Of a stretch of 8,199 bases of DNA, positions 1-4,520 are shown piece by piece. The translations under genes and the position numbers were made by a program. This DNA comes from Bacteroidales bacterium (GTDB lineage: Bacteria; Bacteroidota; Bacteroidia; Bacteroidales; UBA932). The stretch's first letter is position 1. Each line of letters opens with the position of its first letter. The DNA lies in the NCBI GenBank assembly GCA_024401915.1, contig JAKSKA010000055.1:1-8199 (forward strand), given 5' to 3'. The notes beneath the pieces were generated by a model. It searched no databases. It was given only the letters and a program-made list of their open reading frames with translations, and was not told where the DNA came from.

Positions 1-1219
1 CTCCGAAATAAGTGGCACCTGCGACCATTGTGAGGTTCACGTCCGCATTGTTGACGCAGTTGATAAGGCGTCCCTTGTGACGTCCTACAAAAGGAGCCGA
101 ATAGCTCTTGGGGTAGCTGAGGGTACAGCTCTCGTCGAGAGTGAGGTTCTTGATGATCGCGTCCGCGCCGGTATAGGCGAAGAGAGGAGCGGCAACATCA
201 CCAGACATACTGACATAGCCCTTGATCGTGTGGCCGTCGCCGTCGAACAGGCCGTTGAAATAATTGTCGGAGGTACCGAGCTCTTCATCGCCCTGGACGC
301 CAATGCCGCCGGTGGCGACGAATGCTGCGCTGCTTTCCGCATCGAACTCGATATCTTTGATGACCTTCACGAGAGGCTTGTAGTCAAATGCTCCCGAATT
401 CCAGTCCTGGGCGAACTTGATGAGGCCCGCGGCGTCCTCGATCTCGATGTCGACCTGGGTGCCTGTAGGCTGGAAGGTGACGGTCGGGAATGCGCTGACC
501 TGTCCTGCGACGATGGTCTTTGCGGAAGTGGTGGTCACGTCCATATAGTGGCCCATCACGTCGATGATGCGGGCTGTGAAGCCGTATGTTCCGGCAGGAA
601 CGGGGATGAACACCTCTGCAACGCCCTCGGCGGGAAGAACCTTTGCAACGGACTTGCTTACGCTCTTGTCAGCATCGGCAGAGCTCTGGCCAGTAATGGT
701 GCCGGTTGCGTAATCGATCGAGAACGCGCCGGAGAGCTGGGCCGTGGGGGAACTGATGACGACCTTCATTATCTCGTCGGTATCGGTTCCGGCCGCGAGG
801 GAGAGTTTGATGATGCCTGTGAGGGCTGCTATCGTCGTACCCTGGCCAGCCATAGGGATGACCTTCGAGATGGCAGGGAGCTCTATCTCCGAAGCGCTCT
901 TCCAGATGGATGCGGGATAGAGGATGTTGTAAGGCTCGGAAAGCGGCTCATTGAAAGTGAAGCTCGCCGTACGTGTCTGGGCGGCGATGCCGGAAAGTGC
1001 CTCGGAGACGACTCCGTTGCAGCATACCGCATCTCCGTTATCCCAGTAGGCCGGACGGACGTGGGTCTCGTTGTCAAGAGCGCCCAGGGTGAGCTTCGTA
1101 TCCGAAATGCTTATGTCAAGGACGGTCTTGCCGGCAGACGCCGGAACAAACTGCTCCTTTGCGCACGAGACCAGCATCGCTGACGCGGCCACGGCTAAAA
1201 TGATGATTCCTTTTTTCAT
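1..1219 (-). CDS. Fimbrillin-like lipoprotein paralog, N-terminal part (3' end outside window)
   Basis: The first 406 residues are visible, with no stop before the left edge. The signal peptide ends L-V-S-C with Cys19, followed by A-K-E-Q exactly as in the neighbouring lipoprotein. The fimbrillin-like domain is recognisable by Y-W-D-N-G-D near 58-63, C-C-N-G near 66 and E-P-Y-N-I-L-Y-P-A-S near 95-104. Residues about 223-332 align without gaps to 221-330 of the neighbour, at about 80% identity by eye. After residue about 333 the two diverge, just where the solenoid begins; one turn-like C-V-N-N segment is seen near 388. The ATG at 1219 is preferred because AAGGA lies 7 bases upstream. An in-frame ATG at 1225 is too close to that site. 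By homology this is an outer-membrane, perhaps surface-exposed, solenoid lipoprotein. It probably extends several hundred residues beyond the window. Confidence 0.88.
   Translation of the reverse strand, partial: MKKGIIILAVAASAMLVSCAKEQFVPASAGKTVLDISISDTKLTLGALDNETHVRPAYWDNGDAVCCNGVVSEALSGIAAQTRTASFTFNEPLSEPYNILYPASIWKSASEIELPAISKVIPMAGQGTTIAALTGIIKLSLAAGTDTDEIMKVVISSPTAQLSGAFSIDYATGTITGQSSADADKSVSKSVAKVLPAEGVAEVFIPVPAGTYGFTARIIDVMGHYMDVTTTSAKTIVAGQVSAFPTVTFQPTGTQVDIEIEDAAGLIKFAQDWNSGAFDYKPLVKVIKDIEFDAESSAAFVATGGIGVQGDEELGTSDNYFNGLFDGDGHTIKGYVSMSGDVAAPLFAYTGADAIIKNLTLDESCTLSYPKSYSAPFVGRHKGRLINCVNNADVNLTMVAGATYFG
391..610 (-). repeat. Conserved block shared with 3517-3736 (copy 1)
   Basis: This part of the lipoprotein gene aligns to 3517-3736 at a constant offset of 3126 bases with no insertion or deletion. 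Within 485-610 I count about a dozen mismatches by eye, so roughly 90% DNA identity. It encodes the end of the fimbrillin-like domain and the lead-in to the solenoid. Regions on both sides are less alike. Confidence 0.8.
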
Positions 1220-1225
1220 AACCAT

Positions 1226-1230
1226 TTCCT
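1226..1230 (-). promoter_or_regulatory. Likely ribosome binding site for the lipoprotein at 1219
   Basis: Read on the minus strand this is AGGAA within AAAAGGAAATGGTT, about 6-7 bases before the ATG at 1219. It is the only convincing Shine-Dalgarno-like site in the window. It favours the ATG at 1219 over the in-frame ATG at 1225, which it almost touches. Confidence 0.5.
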
Positions 1231-1233
1231 TTT

Positions 1234-1392
1234 TTACCATTCTTCCTCGACTTCCACGAAATCGGGAAGCGTAAGTGAGTTGCTCTGGCAGATGAAAGAA
1301 TCCGCCTCAAGTTCCGTCATATCAAGTGACGGCGCTTCGTAGTTGAACAATGTTTGATTGAACATAGTGTTATTGATTATTGTTTCCTGCAT
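1234..1392 (-). CDS. Second small protein with Tyr-x-x-Pro motif and C-terminal Glu-Glu-Trp
   Basis: This 52-residue frame sits 7 bases after the stop of the large lipoprotein and 14 bases before the ATG of the next one. It has Y18-x-x-P21, I34-C35-Q36-S37-N38 in the place of I-L-S-G-S in its relative, and a strongly acidic tail ending E50-E51-W52 then TAA. Its last four codons, GAAGAATGGTAA, are identical to those of the small gene at 4359-4499, although the rest has diverged almost completely. The first 16 residues are a longer, Asn-rich leader; a start at Met10 (position 1365) would give 43 residues and bring its length close to its relative. Neither start has a clear Shine-Dalgarno. It contains one Cys and no signal peptide or membrane segment. 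Its repeated position directly before a fimbrillin-like lipoprotein suggests a role tied to that protein, or a peptide precursor. Function is unknown. Confidence 0.75.
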   Translation of the reverse strand: MQETIINNTMFNQTLFNYEAPSLDMTELEADSFICQSNSLTLPDFVEVEEEW

Positions 1393-1399
1393 CTTTGGA

Positions 1400-4339
1400 C
1401 TATTCGATTACCGTACCGCTTATCGTAGCATCTCCTGAGTTGACAAATGCAGACTCCGAGGTAATAGCTGCACCGGATATTGTTCCGCTCACCTTGTTAT
1501 CAGTAAATTTCGCACCTGCGACTGAAGTATTGGCAAAGACGGCAGTTTTAGCATTTGCATCATCTATCGCTGCAAGGGAGACATTATTCAGAATACAATT
1601 CCTGAACTCGGAGCTTGCGTCAATACTATTGGCAAATCCTGCGACAGTGAGTGAATTCTGAACGTCATTTGCCACAACGCATCCGTCAAATACGGAAGAC
1701 TCCACTACGCTGGCAAGGCCGGCACTGGACTTGGCTGTATTATTGCTGTTTGCATTCATAACCTTTGCAAAGGATCCGGATCCGCCGGTAACGACAGCAT
1801 TCTTGATGTATCCTGCAACGCCTCCGCAATACCCTCTGTAATTGTACAGGCGACCGCCTGCCTCCGAGTTGGCTGTGCTTGACGTAGAGCAGTTGCTGAT
1901 GGTAATCGCATTATCGGTAGTATTCTTGCCTATCGCTGCGCCTACTATACCTCCGACAAAATTGCAGGAAGTCAGAGCAGCAGTGGCAGTGTTGTTATAG
2001 TTGGTAGCTTGCACGCCACCGCTCACGGAGCATCCGGATATGGTCGCCTTGATACCGGTACCTTTAGTTACGCTGCCATTTTCATATGTATCCAGAAGAC
2101 CGGCTATTCCTCCCACATAGGCAGGACGGGCGTTCTTTTTCGTGGAATATACGCAATTGAGCTTTCCGGCAGATACACAGGATGTTATTGCGACTTCAAC
2201 CTTTGACGCGCCCAAGATTCCGCCTAAAGCAGAAATAGGGAATTCGGCAGCAGTAGTTCCATCATTGACGTGGATATAACCGGAGTTGGTGGAATTCGAA
2301 ATGATTAAGCCAGCGCATTCATTCTGCCCGACGACACCGCCTATCAGGGTAGTCGTGGCTGTTGAAGTACCGGGAAGGTTGCTGAGCACTTCAGCCTTGT
2401 TTTCCACATTGGATATCTCATATGCCGAAGAACCGGCAGCAACTCCCGCAACGCCACCGATATAGATATACCTGTTTGCCTGAGCTGCAGAAGTCTGGCT
2501 GGTTCTGGTAATCGTTCCACTGGTTTCATTTGTACAATGTGAAACCTCCGCCTGAGTTCCAGCAACGATTCCGCCAAGATAAATTGAAGTACTGTTGCAA
2601 ACCGTTGCAATCGCACCATTGTTCGTACAATAAGAAACAGGTCCCAGGCTCAAGCCACAAATACCGCCTGCATAGGTAGGGGTCGTATCAGCTCTTGCGC
2701 CATTGCTGGTGAACTTTATTGCAGCGTTATTCACACATTCCTTTCCTTCGCCACCAACAACGCCGCTATTGTTTCCGCAGATGCCGCCAATTCTGTTCTT
2801 GAATACGCCGCAGACGTCGATAACAACGCCTTCAGCAGTCGTACAAGAAAGAATCCTGCTGTCTGTACTGTTTGTACCGACCACGCCGCCGACATTTACA
2901 TATTCGGATGAAGACGGGCCGCTGAAAGAAGAAGAGGCACCTACTGTAATGTTTCCGGAGAATGTACATCCGCTGACAGTTCCTCCATCATCTCCTTCAT
3001 TCTGATTCTGACCTACCACGCCGCCGAAGCTGAACGCTTTTGCAATCTTTCCATTAGTTGAAGGGAAGTTGAGGTCTCCTGTCATCGAACAGTTCTTGAC
3101 CGATCCTCCGTATGTTCGTCCTACTACACCACCGACATACATCACGCCGGTTGTAGTGATATTGCCGACTGTTATGTCCGAATTGACAGTGCAGTCCGAT
3201 ACGGAGCCCTTGAGACGTCCTGCAATAGCTGCATACTGTCCGGCAGAGGCAGTAAAATTAAACACGGATGATGCATCCATCACAACGTTTCTGATATAGC
3301 CGGCAGCACCTACGAAGTTGAAAAGGGAAACGGAGGATTCTAGATTGCTGATGCTCTTCCCGTCTCCGTCAAAAATTCCGTTGAAGTAGTTGTCGCTTGT
3401 TCCGAGCGTTTCATCACCCTGAACACCGATGCCGCCGGTTGCTACGAAATCAGCGCTGGTCGTAGCATCGAAAACGATACTGTTGACAACCTTTACGTTG
3501 GGATTATAATCAAACGCTCCCGAGTTCCAATCCTGAGCAAACTTCACGAGATCCTCTGCAGAAGTAATCTCGACGTCGACCTGGGTTCCGGTAGGAGCAA
3601 ATGTGACAGTCGGGAATGCGCTGACCTGGCCGGCGACGATGGTCTTGGCGGAAGTGGTGGTCACGTCCATATAATGACCTTCCACGTCGATGATGCGGGC
3701 GGTGAAGCTGTATGTTCCGGCAGGAGCGGGAATGAACAGTTCGAGGGCTCCTTCTGCGGGGAGGGTCTGGTTCACTGTCACGGACACGGACTTGTCTGCA
3801 TCGGCAGAGCTCTGGCTTGCGATTGTTCCGGCTGCATAATCGATGGAGAATGCACCGGAAAGCTGGGCGGTAGCGGAGCTGACGACGACGTTCCTGATTT
3901 TATGAGTATCGCTTCCGGCTTCAATGGAAAGCTTGATGACACCTGTAACAGCGGCCATCGAAGCGCCCTGGCCTGCAAGAGGTACGTACTTGGCCACAGC
4001 GGGAAGGGTTATGGACGAGGCATCAGTGTAAAGGGATGCGGGATAGAGAAGATTGTAAGGCTCCTCAAGCACGTCGTTGAAGACGAAATTTGCCATACTT
4101 GTTCCTGACGCTGACTCGTCAAGAGCCTCGGAAAGCTTTCCGTTACAGCAGAGGACATCCCCTTTGTCCCACAGAATGGAACGCCTGCCATCGGTGAGTT
4201 CACCTATCGTGGTCTTCGAGTCCTCAATCGAAACGCTGATGACAGTCTTTCCTGTAGGAACTGATGGAAGCTGCTCTTTTGCACAGCCTGCGAGGAGCGC
4301 CGCTCCTGCAAAGGCGATAATGTAAATGATCTTTTTCAT
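1400..4339 (-). CDS. Fimbrillin-like / GLUG-solenoid lipoprotein
   Basis: This is a 979-residue lipoprotein. The signal peptide (K2-K3, hydrophobic 4-16) ends in the lipobox L-A-G-C with Cys19 as the lipidated residue, followed by A-K-E-Q. Ala after the Cys fits transfer to the outer membrane; surface display is an inference. Residues about 30-250 look like a Bacteroidota fimbrillin-type N-terminal domain: T-V-I-S-V near 32, W-D-K-G-D near 57, then E-P-Y-N-L-L-Y-P-A-S near 93-102. Residues 258-332 form a lead-in with F-x-G-x-F-D-G-D-G. About 340-845 is a solenoid with some twelve G-G-(I/V)-x-G turns. The final 130 residues lack those turns and end without a T9SS-like tail. An upstream in-frame ATG at 4381 was rejected because it overlaps the small gene at 4359-4499 and places 14 charged residues before the signal peptide. 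The protein is probably a ligand-binding or structural envelope protein; its ligand is unknown. Confidence 0.9.
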   Translation of the reverse strand: MKKIIYIIAFAGAALLAGCAKEQLPSVPTGKTVISVSIEDSKTTIGELTDGRRSILWDKGDVLCCNGKLSEALDESASGTSMANFVFNDVLEEPYNLLYPASLYTDASSITLPAVAKYVPLAGQGASMAAVTGVIKLSIEAGSDTHKIRNVVVSSATAQLSGAFSIDYAAGTIASQSSADADKSVSVTVNQTLPAEGALELFIPAPAGTYSFTARIIDVEGHYMDVTTTSAKTIVAGQVSAFPTVTFAPTGTQVDVEITSAEDLVKFAQDWNSGAFDYNPNVKVVNSIVFDATTSADFVATGGIGVQGDETLGTSDNYFNGIFDGDGKSISNLESSVSLFNFVGAAGYIRNVVMDASSVFNFTASAGQYAAIAGRLKGSVSDCTVNSDITVGNITTTGVMYVGGVVGRTYGGSVKNCSMTGDLNFPSTNGKIAKAFSFGGVVGQNQNEGDDGGTVSGCTFSGNITVGASSSFSGPSSSEYVNVGGVVGTNSTDSRILSCTTAEGVVIDVCGVFKNRIGGICGNNSGVVGGEGKECVNNAAIKFTSNGARADTTPTYAGGICGLSLGPVSYCTNNGAIATVCNSTSIYLGGIVAGTQAEVSHCTNETSGTITRTSQTSAAQANRYIYIGGVAGVAAGSSAYEISNVENKAEVLSNLPGTSTATTTLIGGVVGQNECAGLIISNSTNSGYIHVNDGTTAAEFPISALGGILGASKVEVAITSCVSAGKLNCVYSTKKNARPAYVGGIAGLLDTYENGSVTKGTGIKATISGCSVSGGVQATNYNNTATAALTSCNFVGGIVGAAIGKNTTDNAITISNCSTSSTANSEAGGRLYNYRGYCGGVAGYIKNAVVTGGSGSFAKVMNANSNNTAKSSAGLASVVESSVFDGCVVANDVQNSLTVAGFANSIDASSEFRNCILNNVSLAAIDDANAKTAVFANTSVAGAKFTDNKVSGTISGAAITSESAFVNSGDATISGTVIE
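1805..3322 (-). repeat. Coding GLUG-like solenoid repeats in the large lipoprotein
   Basis: This segment encodes about residues 340-845 of the lipoprotein. G-G-(I/V)-x-G turns fall near residues 403, 439, 484, 518, 558, 589, 628, 667, 706, 743, 796 and 839, a spacing of roughly 30-53 residues. Turns of C-x-N or C-x-(V/T) type lie between them. Gly, Ser, Thr and Asn dominate, as expected for a beta-solenoid. The copies differ in sequence and spacing, so they are old repeats and not a recent expansion. GC is lower here than in the first third of the same gene. Confidence 0.82.
3517..3736 (-). repeat. Conserved block shared with 391-610 (copy 2)
   Basis: This is the matching block in the large lipoprotein gene. 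It encodes about residues 202-274, including V-T-T-T-S-A-K-T-I-V-A-G-Q and F-A-Q-D-W-N-S-G-A-F-D-Y, both identical in the paralog. It marks a tandem duplication of the small-protein and lipoprotein cassette. Confidence 0.8.
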
Positions 4340-4358
4340 ACTCTCTGACTTTTTAGGC

Positions 4359-4499
4359 TTACCATTCTTCGTTAATCTCAATGAGTTCCTGAATCTCGGC
4401 GCTTCCTGAAAGGATCGCTCCCTTTGATGTCAAAAACATCATTACCGTTTCGGGTACCACGTACTCTGCACGGCTGATTGCATTTACTTTTGTTTTCAT
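4359..4499 (-). CDS. Small protein with Tyr-x-x-Pro motif and C-terminal Glu-Glu-Trp
   Basis: This 46-residue frame fills the gap between the phosphoesterase and the lipoprotein, with 21 bases on its left-hand neighbour's side upstream and 19 bases downstream. It begins M-K-T-K and has Y13-x-x-P16, a hydrophobic stretch around 19-23, I-L-S-G-S at 29-33, and an acidic end finishing E44-E45-W46 before TAA. It has no signal peptide, lipobox or membrane segment. A second frame at 1234-1392, also just before a fimbrillin-like lipoprotein, has the same skeleton with the same spacing from Pro to the Ile patch (13 residues) and nearly the same distance to the final Trp (30 versus 31). Shared motifs in two otherwise diverged frames argue that both are real. 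From memory, short proteins opening with Y-x-x-P are common beside surface lipoproteins in Bacteroidota and have no assigned function. No classical Shine-Dalgarno is seen; the upstream spacer is very AT-rich. Function is unknown. Confidence 0.75.
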   Translation of the reverse strand: MKTKVNAISRAEYVVPETVMMFLTSKGAILSGSAEIQELIEINEEW

Positions 4500-4520
4500 A
4501 CATTAGTTATAATAATTGAT

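Noticed and set aside
77..1183. Long plus-strand open frame (368 codons) at the left end
   Set aside because: It is antisense to the lipoprotein paralog, which has a signal peptide, lipobox and strong homology to its neighbour. A similar antisense frame occurs at 3674-4108 over the homologous block, showing that it is an echo of the duplicated sequence.
1805..3322. Repetitive sequence as a CRISPR array or DNA satellite
   Set aside because: The periodicity is at protein level, spacing varies, and the copies are not identical at DNA level.
4340..4381. Upstream ATG at 4381 as the start of the large lipoprotein
   Set aside because: It would overlap the small gene and put 14 mostly polar or charged residues before an otherwise perfect lipoprotein signal peptide; ATG at 4339 is preferred.
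4500..4520. AT-rich spacer as a possible internal promoter
   Set aside because: Only 21 bases long; no Bacteroidota-type -33 TTTG or -7 TAnnTTTG elements could be made out. Its base composition is adequately explained as a translation start context.
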